A stretch of DNA of 64,000 nucleotides from Maridesulfovibrio sp. GTDB taxonomy: Bacteria > Desulfobacterota > Desulfovibrionia > Desulfovibrionales > Desulfovibrionaceae. The first letter of the stretch is position 1, and every line of letters begins with the position of its first letter. This document shows, in pieces, positions 54,911 to 63,497 of this stretch. A program made the position numbers and the translations under genes. Where the stretch lies: NCBI RefSeq assembly GCF_963666665.1, contig NZ_OY762999.1, forward strand, positions 997,501 to 1,061,500, in the 5' to 3' direction. The notes below the pieces were generated by a model. It was not told the origin of the DNA. It did not search any database and saw nothing but the letters and a program-made list of their open reading frames with translations.

Positions 54911-55310
54911 TGAGGAAGCTTTTGTAGAAGCTATGGCTAAGAGGCTTGAGCGGCGTAACATGACTGTCCACAAAGCTTATAGCGGTGATGACGGCCTGAA
55001 TATGCTGGGCAGGATTCCCGGAATTGAAGTGGTCATTCTGGATGTGAAGATGCCCTATAAGGATGGGCTTACCGTGTTGCAGGAAATAAAAAGGGATTTC
55101 CCCTTGGTCGAAGTCATTATGCTTACAGGCCATGCAACAGTGGAGTCGGCTATCACCGGCATGCAGAATGGAGCCTTCGATTATCTTATGAAGCCGTGTT
55201 CAATTGATGATCTCGTTGAAAAAATACGTGCGGCTATGAAGCTGTATCACGAGCATGAAGATGAAGAAACCATGGCTCGTATCGATGAGATAACCACTCG
55301 CATGGCTTAA
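54879..55310 (+). CDS. Stand-alone response regulator receiver 1
   Basis: The 143-residue receiver has FVDDEEAF, phospho-Asp in VVILDVKMPYKDG near residue 53, Thr in MLTGHA and Lys in MKPCS. A C-terminal helical tail of about 25 residues follows, with no DNA-binding domain. The start is fixed by a perfect AAGGAGG seven bases upstream, inside the kinase gene. It is the direct phosphorylation candidate for the Cache kinase. Confidence 0.9.
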   Translation: MTDVTILFVDDEEAFVEAMAKRLERRNMTVHKAYSGDDGLNMLGRIPGIEVVILDVKMPYKDGLTVLQEIKRDFPLVEVIMLTGHATVESAITGMQNGAFDYLMKPCSIDDLVEKIRAAMKLYHEHEDEETMARIDEITTRMA

Positions 55311-55328
55311 GGGGCCGATGGTGTTCAG

Positions 55329-55730
55329 ATGAGGAATGACAACAAGGCAATAAAGCTGCTTATGGTCGACGATGAGGTCGGCTTTGCGGAGGTATTGCGT
55401 AAACGATTGAGCAGGCGGGGCATTCTTGTCGAAACCGCTTACCGCGGTGAGGACGCAGTGAGAATGCTCCGCGAAAAAGAGTTTGATGTCGCGGTCCTTG
55501 ATCTGAAGCTTGAAGGCATGGATGGAATCGAAATTTTGAAAGTTTTCAAGATGCTTGCTCCGGAACTGCCGGTTTTGATGCTCACCGGTCACGGCTGTGA
55601 AAAAGCCGCAGCTGAGAGCATCAGGTTGGGAGTTGCAGAGTATCTGTCTAAGCCGGTTGATTTCGAACTGCTGCTGGAGAAAGTGCGGCAGGTATGTATC
55701 CGGAGGGAGAGTGTCCATGAAAAGGATTAA
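55329..55730 (+). CDS. Stand-alone response regulator receiver 2
   Basis: The 133-residue receiver has MVDDEVGF, phospho-Asp in VAVLDLKLEGMDG near residue 57, Thr in MLTGHG and Lys in LSKPVD. There is no output domain. It is in the same operon and overlaps receiver 3 by 14 bases. Confidence 0.9.
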   Translation: MRNDNKAIKLLMVDDEVGFAEVLRKRLSRRGILVETAYRGEDAVRMLREKEFDVAVLDLKLEGMDGIEILKVFKMLAPELPVLMLTGHGCEKAAAESIRLGVAEYLSKPVDFELLLEKVRQVCIRRESVHEKD

Positions 55731-56088
55731 GGTTCTTCTGGTTGACGATGAAATTGATTTCTCCCGTGTGCTTGCTTGCAGGCTTGCGAAGCGGGGGGTG
55801 GATGTCAGCACGGCTTCATGCGCAAATGAAGCCATGGAGACGCTCAGGCTTACTGTGATGGATGTTGTTCTGCTTGATGTCAAAATGCCCGGCAGGGACG
55901 GAATCAGGCTTCTTGGAGAGATAAAGCGACTGTATCCGCAGATTGGGGTTTTAATGCTCACTGCTCATATAAGTCCTGATCTCGTTATCTCCTGTCAGGC
56001 AATGGGGGCATCCGAGTATCTCCTTAAGCCGGTCGATGCGGATGAACTGATCGAAAAGATCAAGGATGTGGCTGCAAACAGTAATTAA
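55717..56088 (+). CDS. Stand-alone response regulator receiver 3
   Basis: The 123-residue receiver has LVDDEIDF, phospho-Asp in VVLLDVKMPGRDG near residue 51, Thr in MLTAHI and Lys in LKPVD. The ATG at 55717 has GGAGGGA upstream. An in-frame start 40 codons earlier would read through receiver 2 in another frame and is rejected. Three receivers in a row with one kinase suggest a branched relay. Confidence 0.9.
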   Translation: MKRIKVLLVDDEIDFSRVLACRLAKRGVDVSTASCANEAMETLRLTVMDVVLLDVKMPGRDGIRLLGEIKRLYPQIGVLMLTAHISPDLVISCQAMGASEYLLKPVDADELIEKIKDVAANSN

Positions 56089-56160
56089 GGTCCGGGGGGC
56101 AAGTTTCAAAAAGCTGCCCGGAGCGAAGGTAACAATAGAAATGAATTTGTGAGGATAATC

Positions 56161-57441
56161 ATGAGTTTTTTCAATCAATGGGGTAGATTTATGATGGCCG
56201 GGGCCGATTATATGGGCCGCTGGGAGATTGATAATGCAAAGGCGATCATGGGCAGCAAGAAGTTACGCATGCTGCTCGGGCTGATGCTGATTCCCGTAAT
56301 TTTGGGCGGTATTGCTTTTGCCGATGAGATTGCGCCGATTCTTCCGGATCTTCTCGGCGGTAAAAAAGCCTATAGCCCGGCTTTTTACAGCGTTGGTATT
56401 TTCATGGTCTCCATAGCCATCGGGCTTGGTGCGGGACTGATTACAGGCTGTATCGGCGCTGGCGGTGGTTTTATTATCGCCCCTGCACTTATGAGTGCCG
56501 GTATTAAGGGTATTCTGGCCGTTGGCACCGATTTATTCCACATTTTTGCCAAGGCGATCATGGGTAGCGTTATCCACCGTAAGATGGGGAACGTTTCCGT
56601 ACCTCTGGCAGTCGTGTTTCTTATCGGTGCAATACTAGGAGCCACTGCGGGCGGTATTATCAATCGTGTTCTTTATGAAATTAACCCCGTGCTTTCCGAT
56701 GCATTCATTACCACTGTTTATTCATTGATGCTTGGATTCCTCGGTTCCTACGCCATGTATGACTTCCTGAACGCCCGTAAGGCCGGTTCCGGAGGTTGTG
56801 CACACGGCGGCGGAGAAGGAGCTGAACTTGGTTCTCTCAGTAAGTCCCTGCAGTCTGTGAATTTTCCGCCTATGGTAAAATTCGATCAGGACCTTACTCC
56901 CGGCGGACGTCAGATCTCTTGGGTCTTTTTAGTCCTTTCAGGTGCACTGGTAGGTCTGGCTGCAGGTATTATGGGCGTAGGCGGAGGATTCCTTACCTTC
57001 CCCATATTTGTATACGTACTTGGCGTATCGTCAATGACAACTGTTGGTACTGATATTTTCCAGATTGTTTTTACCGCAGGCTTCGCTTCTATTTCCCAGT
57101 ATGCCATATACGGGTTCATCTTCTATACCCTTGCAATGGGTATGCTGCTTGGTTCCCTTCTCGGTATTCAGATTGGCGCACTGGTAACCAAGGTTGTTCC
57201 CGGTATTACCATTCGCGGATTTTATGCCATGGCTGTTCTGGCCGGGTTTGTTAACCGTATTTTTGCACTGCCCGGAAAGCTGGGTGAAATGGGATACATC
57301 CCGATCTCTCCGGCCCTCGGCGATACTCTTAATACTATAGGTATCTGGGCGTTCTTTGTAGTTATAGGCGGTTTTTCGGTCTGGGTTATCGGCACTTTCT
57401 TAAAGAATATCCAGAATCTTAAGACAGAAGGGGCACACTAA
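56161..57441 (+). CDS. TauE/SafE-family sulfite or organosulfonate exporter
   Basis: The 426-residue membrane protein has the duplicated TauE core. The two half repeats read GLITGCIGAGGGFIIAPALMSAGI near residue 105 and AAGIMGVGGGFLTFPIFVYVLGV near 270. Each is followed by a VGTDLFHIF / VGTDIFQIV segment. An extra N-terminal part of about 70 residues carries one helix. Family members export sulfite, sulfoacetate and related anions, which suits a sulfur-metabolising cell, though the substrate here is not shown. The ATG at 56161 has GAGG seven bases before it. Confidence 0.88.
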   Translation: MSFFNQWGRFMMAGADYMGRWEIDNAKAIMGSKKLRMLLGLMLIPVILGGIAFADEIAPILPDLLGGKKAYSPAFYSVGIFMVSIAIGLGAGLITGCIGAGGGFIIAPALMSAGIKGILAVGTDLFHIFAKAIMGSVIHRKMGNVSVPLAVVFLIGAILGATAGGIINRVLYEINPVLSDAFITTVYSLMLGFLGSYAMYDFLNARKAGSGGCAHGGGEGAELGSLSKSLQSVNFPPMVKFDQDLTPGGRQISWVFLVLSGALVGLAAGIMGVGGGFLTFPIFVYVLGVSSMTTVGTDIFQIVFTAGFASISQYAIYGFIFYTLAMGMLLGSLLGIQIGALVTKVVPGITIRGFYAMAVLAGFVNRIFALPGKLGEMGYIPISPALGDTLNTIGIWAFFVVIGGFSVWVIGTFLKNIQNLKTEGAH

Positions 57442-57442
57442 G

Positions 57443-58132
57443 ATGATTGTTAACAAAAAAGAATTCTCTGGCGGTCTGGCACTTCTCGCAGTTTTCTTCA
57501 TCGTACTTGCTGTGATGTTCCAGCCCATTTTTAACGGAAAGAATGCAATGGCATATCTTGATGCTATGTATAACTCAATATCCAAGGGGTCTGTGAACTA
57601 CGTTGCTCCACTGCGAGATGACGTAAAAGCCCCTGCGGTTAAAAAGGATCTGACTCTTAAGTTGACCTATACTACCGGTGTACAGGCTGAACAGTCTGCC
57701 AAGTTGTTTGAAAAAGCCGGGGTAAAGGTAAGCTTAAACGGAAAAGCTCTTGAAGTCAGCGGTTCAGTGGCAGATATACTTAATGCCAGCCTTGATGACG
57801 CTGATCTCATGTACCATAACAATGCAGAAGCTATTGAAAGCAAGTACGGCATAGAGGCACGAAGGACCACTTTTAACTGGTGGACTTCCTTAGGACTGAT
57901 GGAAAAGGCTTTGAACGGTCAGGAAGAATTTAAAGTAGCCAAGGTAACATCTACCGTAATGAAGAAGGCAGTTGAAACCGCATACAACTATTACGAGATT
58001 GAGCCGCTCAACATTACTGATGAACTCGGACTGGTTATCTTCTCCCTGATCTTTTATGTGGTTTATACTTTGTGGTATGGATTCGCCATCCTGTTTGTGT
58101 TCGAAGGATGGGGACTGAATCTCGGGCATTAG
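57443..58132 (+). CDS. Hypothetical membrane protein paired with TauE
   Basis: The 229-residue protein begins one base after the TauE stop. It has one N-terminal helix (about residues 9-30) and one C-terminal helix (about 198-220). Between them is a soluble, probably periplasmic domain of about 165 residues with VKVSLNGKALEVSGSVADIL. No family was recognised. Tight coupling suggests that it helps the transporter or couples it to the sensor. Confidence 0.7.
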   Translation: MIVNKKEFSGGLALLAVFFIVLAVMFQPIFNGKNAMAYLDAMYNSISKGSVNYVAPLRDDVKAPAVKKDLTLKLTYTTGVQAEQSAKLFEKAGVKVSLNGKALEVSGSVADILNASLDDADLMYHNNAEAIESKYGIEARRTTFNWWTSLGLMEKALNGQEEFKVAKVTSTVMKKAVETAYNYYEIEPLNITDELGLVIFSLIFYVVYTLWYGFAILFVFEGWGLNLGH

Positions 58133-58151
58133 AAAATCTGTAAGATTTTCT
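58131..58151 (+). repeat. Perfect short hairpin overlapping the stop codon
   Basis: The nine-base arms agaaaatct / agattttct are separated by three bases and begin inside the TAG of the preceding gene. It may stabilise the mRNA end or form part of the terminator that follows. Confidence 0.5.
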
Positions 58152-58162
58152 CAGACATGTGG

Positions 58163-58198
58163 CGGGCGGTCCGGCTTCCTTCCTTGCCGGATCGTCCG
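58163..58198 (+). terminator. Terminator or attenuator after the TauE operon
   Basis: A 13-base GC-rich stem cgggcggtccggc / gccggatcgtccg (two G-U pairs) has a ten-base loop. The sequence after it is only moderately T-rich (ttcctgcttt). It could end the TauE transcript or reduce read-through into the PAS kinase. Confidence 0.6.
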
Positions 58199-58253
58199 TT
58201 CCTGCTTTACTCACTTATAACTTTGCCGTATTCTTGAACATGAGGTTTTTATT

Positions 58254-59750
58254 ATGAATCTTCAGGAATATTATGACACTATAATGCAATTGAGCCATGG
58301 CATTGTGGTCACCCTTGATTTGGACGGTGTTATTATTCACGGCAACTCCATGCTTGAATCGTTGTCCGGTTATTCCATGCAGGAGTTGGCCGGAAAGGAT
58401 TGGTTTGAGACCTTTATACCTGCGGAACAACGTGCTGATTCACGCAAAGAGGTGCTAGATAAGGCCGGAAAAAAAGATATTTCCAGAATATCCGGCAGCA
58501 TCAGGTCCAGAGGTGGAGATAAAATTTATATCGATTGGAATTTGAAAGCCTTAACGGACTCAGATTCCAGTACTATCAGCATTCTTTGTGTCGGGCAGAA
58601 CGTTACCGAACATATGCGCCGCCAGAATGGTCTGCTCCGGGAACGGTTCAACCTGATTGAACGCAATAAGGAACTCAACTGTCTATACGAGATCAGTAAG
58701 CTCGGTGCTGACGGTGATCTGGATCTAAAAGAGACTCTCAGAAAAATAGTAAATATGCTTCCGTCAGGATTTCAAAATCCGGATAAGACTCACGTCCGGC
58801 TGCGTATAGGCAATCTCTGTTGGGAAACAGAAGGGTATCATAAGACGGAGAATGTTTTAGTTGAGCCGATTGAGTCCGGAGCGGACATACGCGGTTCTGT
58901 CACTGTATCCGTAGAGTATGCAGGTCCTAAGAGAAAAGGGGAATCCGTTTTCCTTGACGATGAAAATGAATTGTTAGTCACAACAGCGCAGCAGATCGGC
59001 CTTATTGTAGGTAAAAAAGAGATCAAAACTGCACGGCAGGAGCTTGAACAGCAGTTGCGGCAAGCGGATAGGTTGGCCAAAATCGGACAATTTTCTGCCG
59101 GGGTGGCGCATGAAATCAATGAACCGCTGGCTAATATCCTTGGCTATGCACAACTTGCACTGCAAACTCCTGAACTGCCGGAGCAGGTGCGCATGGATCT
59201 CGATAATATTGTTGATTCTTCGTTGCATGCGCGTGAAATCATAAAGAAGATTATGTTTTTCAGCAGGCAGTTGCCGCCTCAATTTATTCCGACAAATTTA
59301 AATCAGACTATCCGCGATGCCTTGCGTATAACTGAAACTGCAGCCAAGCGCGGCAATATTGAGACCCGTTGTGAGTTTGATGAAAAACTTCCTCTGGTTT
59401 CTGCAGACCCCAGACATATTAAACAGGTCATCGTTAATTTGGCTGCCAATGCCATTCAGGCCATGGATGATGGAGGGGTACTGACCATAAAGACTCTCAG
59501 TGATGGTGATGATGTGTATATCATTGTAGATGATAATGGTCCGGGGATTCATGCTGATGATTTAAAGCAGATTTTTAATCCGTTTTTTACCACCAAGGAC
59601 GTGGATAAGGGGACCGGGTTGGGCCTTTCCGTTGTTTTGGGAATTGTAAAAGCCCATAAAGGATTGATTCAGGTTCACAGTGATTATGGTCAGGGAACCC
59701 GTTTTGAGATAGCTATCCCCTGTTTGCAAAATAACCAGTCGGTTGAATAG
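58254..59750 (+). CDS. PAS-domain histidine kinase (NtrB-like)
   Basis: The 498-residue soluble kinase has a PAS domain at about residues 5-125 and a poorly defined GAF-like middle (about 135-245). The HisKA His lies in FSAGVAHEINEPLANILGYAQ near residue 285, and the HATPase has NLAANAIQAM, DDNGPGI and GTGLGLSVVLGIV. The sigma-54 response regulator starts 15 bases downstream, so the two form an NtrB/NtrC-like pair. GAGG precedes the ATG. Confidence 0.9.
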   Translation: MNLQEYYDTIMQLSHGIVVTLDLDGVIIHGNSMLESLSGYSMQELAGKDWFETFIPAEQRADSRKEVLDKAGKKDISRISGSIRSRGGDKIYIDWNLKALTDSDSSTISILCVGQNVTEHMRRQNGLLRERFNLIERNKELNCLYEISKLGADGDLDLKETLRKIVNMLPSGFQNPDKTHVRLRIGNLCWETEGYHKTENVLVEPIESGADIRGSVTVSVEYAGPKRKGESVFLDDENELLVTTAQQIGLIVGKKEIKTARQELEQQLRQADRLAKIGQFSAGVAHEINEPLANILGYAQLALQTPELPEQVRMDLDNIVDSSLHAREIIKKIMFFSRQLPPQFIPTNLNQTIRDALRITETAAKRGNIETRCEFDEKLPLVSADPRHIKQVIVNLAANAIQAMDDGGVLTIKTLSDGDDVYIIVDDNGPGIHADDLKQIFNPFFTTKDVDKGTGLGLSVVLGIVKAHKGLIQVHSDYGQGTRFEIAIPCLQNNQSVE

Positions 59751-59765
59751 CCGCACGGATGGAAG

Positions 59766-61100
59766 ATGAGCGAAAAGATTAGGATTCTCGCGGTAGACGA
59801 CAGTAAGAGTACATTGGAAGTATTAAAGCGTAATCTCGAATCTCAAGGTTACGATGTTCTAACTTGTTTGCGTGTGGATGAGGCTCTGTCTCTGCTTGAA
59901 GAATATGAAATCGATATAGTTATAACTGATTTTCGGATGCCGCAGGCCACCGGCTTGGACTTGATCAGGCACGTGCGTGAGAATCATCGTGATGTGGAAT
60001 TGATGATGATAACCGGATATCCGTCAATTTCCGGTGCGGTGGAGGCTATCAAGGACGGTGCGGGAGAGTATCTTCCCAAACCGTTCACTTCCGAAGAGTT
60101 GCAGAGTGCAATGGAGCGCATAGTTGAACGTGTTCAACGCAGGCGGGCACTCAATGCGGTCGAGGTCCCGGACGAAACTTATGGTATTGTCGGAAATTCG
60201 CCCGGGATGCTGCGTGTTTTCCGGCGTATCGGCAAAGCTGCCGCAACCAACGCCAACGTACTTATTTCAGGTGAATCCGGTACCGGTAAGGAATTGGTAG
60301 CCAGAGCTGTGCACTATCACAGTGACCGTAGAGCTGCTCCTTTTGTTCCGGTTAACTGTGCGGCGATACCCGATTCGTTGGTGGAGAGTGAACTTTTCGG
60401 TCACGTCAAAGGAGCCTTTACCGGGGCTAAAGAGGCCAGAGCCGGTTTTTTTGAAATAGCTAACGGTGGTACTGTTTTTCTTGATGAGATAGGCGATGCA
60501 AGTCCCAACATGCAGGCCAAGCTATTACGTATTCTGCAATCCAAGGAATACTGCAAGGTTGGTTCGAGTGTTGTGCATACCGTGGATACCCGTATCTTAG
60601 CCGCTACGCACAAGGATCTGAAACGGCTTGTTGAGGATGGGTCGTTCCGTGAGGACCTTTATTACCGGTTGCACGTGGTGGATATCCCTGTGCCGTCTCT
60701 TGCCGAGCGTGGTGATGATATTCTGATTTTGATCAGTAATTTCTTGGTGAAATTTTCCAAAACCATGCAATGTCCCACTCCGAGTATTACAGACGATGCC
60801 CTGACTGCTTTGCGCAATTATTCGTGGCCGGGAAACGTGCGTGAATTGGAAAACCTGATTCAAAGGATGGTGGTTATTGTGGATCACGATCCGATTGAAG
60901 TTACGGATTTGCCGCCTAACATGCGTTTCAGTTTGCCGATGGAAGAACGTGTAGACCGTTCTCTGGCTGAAGTGGAACAGGAGCATATTAAAAATGTGCT
61001 GATTATGACTGATAATAATAAGACTCGTGCTGCCGAGATACTGGGTATAAATCGTAAAACCCTGCGTGAGAAGTTGAAACGTATGGAAGAGCAGGGCTAG
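59766..61100 (+). CDS. Sigma-54-dependent response regulator (NtrC family)
   Basis: The 444-residue activator has a receiver (about 1-120; phospho-Asp in IVITDFRMPQ near 54). The AAA+ domain, about 140-380, has Walker A GESGTGKELVARA, the sigma-54 contact loop GAFTGA and Walker B GGTVFLDEIGD. A Fis-type helix-turn-helix closes the protein (TRAAEILGINRKTLREKLKRM). It pairs with the PAS kinase. The sigma-54 promoter at 53070 is the obvious local target, which would place the TauE exporter under its control. That link is inferred. Confidence 0.92.
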   Translation: MSEKIRILAVDDSKSTLEVLKRNLESQGYDVLTCLRVDEALSLLEEYEIDIVITDFRMPQATGLDLIRHVRENHRDVELMMITGYPSISGAVEAIKDGAGEYLPKPFTSEELQSAMERIVERVQRRRALNAVEVPDETYGIVGNSPGMLRVFRRIGKAAATNANVLISGESGTGKELVARAVHYHSDRRAAPFVPVNCAAIPDSLVESELFGHVKGAFTGAKEARAGFFEIANGGTVFLDEIGDASPNMQAKLLRILQSKEYCKVGSSVVHTVDTRILAATHKDLKRLVEDGSFREDLYYRLHVVDIPVPSLAERGDDILILISNFLVKFSKTMQCPTPSITDDALTALRNYSWPGNVRELENLIQRMVVIVDHDPIEVTDLPPNMRFSLPMEERVDRSLAEVEQEHIKNVLIMTDNNKTRAAEILGINRKTLREKLKRMEEQG

Positions 61101-61362
61101 GAAGGGCTTTAAAACGCAGATTGTGAAGTAGATAATTCCAACCAGGGTAGCAAGTCAGTAGTTACTGGCATAATCGTAGTTCTGTGGCTCTTATTTCAGT
61201 AAAGTATCCCGGCATGTATTCATGAAAGACTGAAAGCTGGTATCTCTGTGAAAAGACACTTAATCTATCTAAAGGTTTTATATAGATAGTCGATATAACA
61301 AGTGTACGTTTTTATCTTTTTAATAGTTTGTATTTTGCGAAGTATACTAACTGGAGTTCGCT

Positions 61363-63129
61363 ATGCCTTCCCCTATTTCAGATCAGTACGGAATTATTGA
61401 AAATCAGAATATTTTGCTTGAGCAGCAGGCTGCAGAAAACCAAAAAGTGCAATCAGTTGTGCCAGTTGATGATAATCAAGCAAAATCTCAAGGCCCAGCA
61501 GCTAGTGGAGACAAGATATCCTTCTCCAGTACGGCACAGGAACTTGCTAGACATAAGGAAGAACCCGTGGATCTAGCAGATGGACAATATAAGGTTGCCG
61601 CAGAAGTCCCTGAGAATTCCGAAGCAGTGACAATGGCTTCCGCGACCATGAAATCCGGACGCACACTGGTCATTGATCGCATTAATACCGCTCCTGAAGA
61701 ACGCGAGAAAACCAATGAGAGCCTGTATGGCTACAGAGCTAATGTGTATAAGCCCGGCGGGGAGCTGGAATTCAGTTTTATCATGCAGCGCGACACTATT
61801 TTCAACGAAAACGAGGACGGTTCGCTGAATGTTCAGGATTATGTTGAGGGGGCCGAAACCTCCGGAGATGATTACATAGTTGGATACGAAGGCAAGAACA
61901 TGAAAGGCGGCGCCGGTGATGATACCATTGTAGACCTTTCCGGAGATAAAAATGTCAACCAGCGGGATATAAAAAACGGCGGTTCTTCTATTGATACCGG
62001 TGATGGTGATGATACTGTGATTCTTTCTAAAGGTGAGTTTGGCAGTGTCAGGAATATAGATACCGGAGATGGCAACGACACTGTACAGGCTCAGGGGGCC
62101 ATACGTGATGTGGATATCAACACTGGTGCTGGTAATGATGTTGTGCAGGCTAAGACTCATATCATGGATTCAAAGTTGGAGACTGGAGAAGGAAATGATG
62201 TTGTGAAGCTGGGTGGAGGTGTAGACTTTTCAGATATTGATACTGGTAATGGCGATGATGTTATCACTGCAAATGATGGTTATTATAAATCTTCCGTCAA
62301 TACAGGGCGTGGGAATGATATTATCCGTGGTAACTCCTTTTACGGCGGGGCTCTTGATACCGCAGAAGGTGACGATGTAATTGAAGCCATTGTTGTTAAA
62401 AGTATTGTGTCCACTGGTAGTGGAGATGACAGTATGCATGGTGGAATTGGTCAAAGTGTCGTTGATACGGGTTCCGGAGATGACTCAATAAGAGGTGAGG
62501 GAATAATTGACTCTACAGTTAATACCGGATCTGGTGATGACCGACTAAATTTAACCTCAGGTATTAGTGCTTCTGTTGTTAACACAGAAGTTGGCGATGA
62601 CAGCATTACTGCTAAAAATACCGGTCACAGCACAATCAACACCGGTTCTGGTGATGATTCAGTTTCAGTTGAAATGGGCTTTATTTACAGCACTATTAAC
62701 ACCGGGTCAGGTAACGATAGCGTCGATGGTGGTAAGCAAACCTATGCAAGCTCAATAAATACCGGTTCTGGTGACGATTCCATTAGCTTTTCTAATGCAT
62801 ATGAAACATCTGTTAAGTCCGGTGAAGGAAATGATTCTCTTTCTTTTGAGCGATTGCATTATCACTCCTCAGTTGACATGGGAGACGGTGATAACAGCAT
62901 CTCAGGTGCTTCAGTGCATGACAGCTCAATTGAATCGGGTTCAGGTAGTGACCGGATAATCTTGACTGGTGATGTTTTGAACAGCCTTATTGAGATGGGC
63001 AAAGGCAACGACTATTTCAAGCTTGCTGGAAATCTTATCAATACAGTCCTCAAGATGCAGGAAGGCGACGACCTAGTGCATATCGAAGGAAATAGCACAA
63101 ATAGCAAGATTTCCGAAGGTAAAGGTTAA
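61363..63129 (+). CDS. Gly-Asp repeat protein (RTX-like), probably 3' truncated by a stop codon
   Basis: The 588-residue protein has no Sec signal. Residues 1-175 are a soluble unique part with DKISFSSTAQELARHKEEP near residue 50. From about 175 to the end it is built of about 20 units of 17-24 residues centred on NTGSGDDS-like motifs (GDGDDTV, GSGDDSI, GEGNDVV). These resemble hemolysin-type Ca2+-binding repeats but with wider spacing than the nine-residue RTX unit, suggesting a beta-helix. The stop falls inside the last repeat, and the frame stays open 13 more codons (to 63171). GGAG lies seven bases before the ATG. It is not next to secretion genes; the nearest type I system is at 28796-45761. 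Confidence 0.75.
   Translation: MPSPISDQYGIIENQNILLEQQAAENQKVQSVVPVDDNQAKSQGPAASGDKISFSSTAQELARHKEEPVDLADGQYKVAAEVPENSEAVTMASATMKSGRTLVIDRINTAPEEREKTNESLYGYRANVYKPGGELEFSFIMQRDTIFNENEDGSLNVQDYVEGAETSGDDYIVGYEGKNMKGGAGDDTIVDLSGDKNVNQRDIKNGGSSIDTGDGDDTVILSKGEFGSVRNIDTGDGNDTVQAQGAIRDVDINTGAGNDVVQAKTHIMDSKLETGEGNDVVKLGGGVDFSDIDTGNGDDVITANDGYYKSSVNTGRGNDIIRGNSFYGGALDTAEGDDVIEAIVVKSIVSTGSGDDSMHGGIGQSVVDTGSGDDSIRGEGIIDSTVNTGSGDDRLNLTSGISASVVNTEVGDDSITAKNTGHSTINTGSGDDSVSVEMGFIYSTINTGSGNDSVDGGKQTYASSINTGSGDDSISFSNAYETSVKSGEGNDSLSFERLHYHSSVDMGDGDNSISGASVHDSSIESGSGSDRIILTGDVLNSLIEMGKGNDYFKLAGNLINTVLKMQEGDDLVHIEGNSTNSKISEGKG
61900..63125 (+). repeat. Tandem 51-72 base repeats coding the Gly-Asp motifs
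   Basis: About 20 degenerate units share a core such as aataccggttctggtgatgac. Units between about 62400 and 62800 are the most alike, which suggests recent expansion there. Translation of all units stays in one frame, so this is a protein repeat. Confidence 0.75.
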
Positions 63130-63256
63130 AATACGACTGTTGTTGAGAAAAAAGAAAGGGCTGAGTCTTAAGGTATAGTTATCGAATAGAATCAAGTCGT
63201 CATGAATTTTATTTAGATTTTTGAGAGCTCCAGCTCGAGAGCTTATCTTTATCAGT

Positions 63257-63278
63257 CTTGCCATCGCATGATGGCAAG
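63257..63278 (+). terminator. Hairpin, possible terminator of the Gly-Asp repeat gene
   Basis: The perfect nine-base stem cttgccatc / gatggcaag has a four-base loop, and ctcttttt occurs eight bases later. The T-run is a little far for a classic terminator. Confidence 0.45.
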
Positions 63279-63354
63279 TAAGATCTCTTTTTGTCATTTG
63301 TCACGCCTACATATGGATTGCACAAAAAAATCATTTAAATAGTATAATTCTTAC

Positions 63355-63430
63355 TTTATGGAAAGTTTTACCCTTGAACTCTGCCAAGTAGAAGTGTATT
63401 TCCAGCCCTCAAACTAACGAGGGCTTTTTC
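63355..63430 (+). ncRNA. Candidate small RNA or leader peptide transcript
   Basis: This is a predicted transcript of about 75 bases between a good -10 box (tataat, 63343-63348; weak -35 ttgcac at 63318 with 19-base spacing) and a rho-independent terminator at 63404-63429. It contains a 19-codon frame from ATG 63358 to TAA 63417, without a ribosome site. No known RNA family was recognised. Confidence 0.3.
63404..63429 (+). terminator. Rho-independent terminator
   Basis: The seven-base stem agccctc / gagggct has an eight-base loop followed at once by ttttt. It lies 275 bases beyond the repeat gene, so it may belong to a separate short transcript. Confidence 0.75.
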
Positions 63431-63497
63431 AATGGACTTTCATCATCTAAAAGAAAAAGGGTTACAAACTTTCGTTTGTAACCCTGTGATTTCTAAG

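Larger units (their letters stand above)
63130..63497. other. Intergenic region, 368 bases, with hairpins and a possible small RNA
   Basis: It holds the remnant 3' end of the repeat gene (to 63171), a perfect hairpin cttgccatc / gatggcaag at 63257-63278, a -10 like tataat at 63343-63348 and a terminator at 63404-63429. The tRNA follows on the other strand. Confidence 0.5.

Noticed and set aside
55200..55961. A 253-codon open frame antisense to receivers 2 and 3
   Set aside because: Both receivers show complete motifs on the plus strand, and the antisense product has none.
61900..63125. Tandem repeats that might suggest a CRISPR array
   Set aside because: The repeats are degenerate, have no unique spacers of constant length, and stay in one open reading frame coding Gly-Asp motifs.
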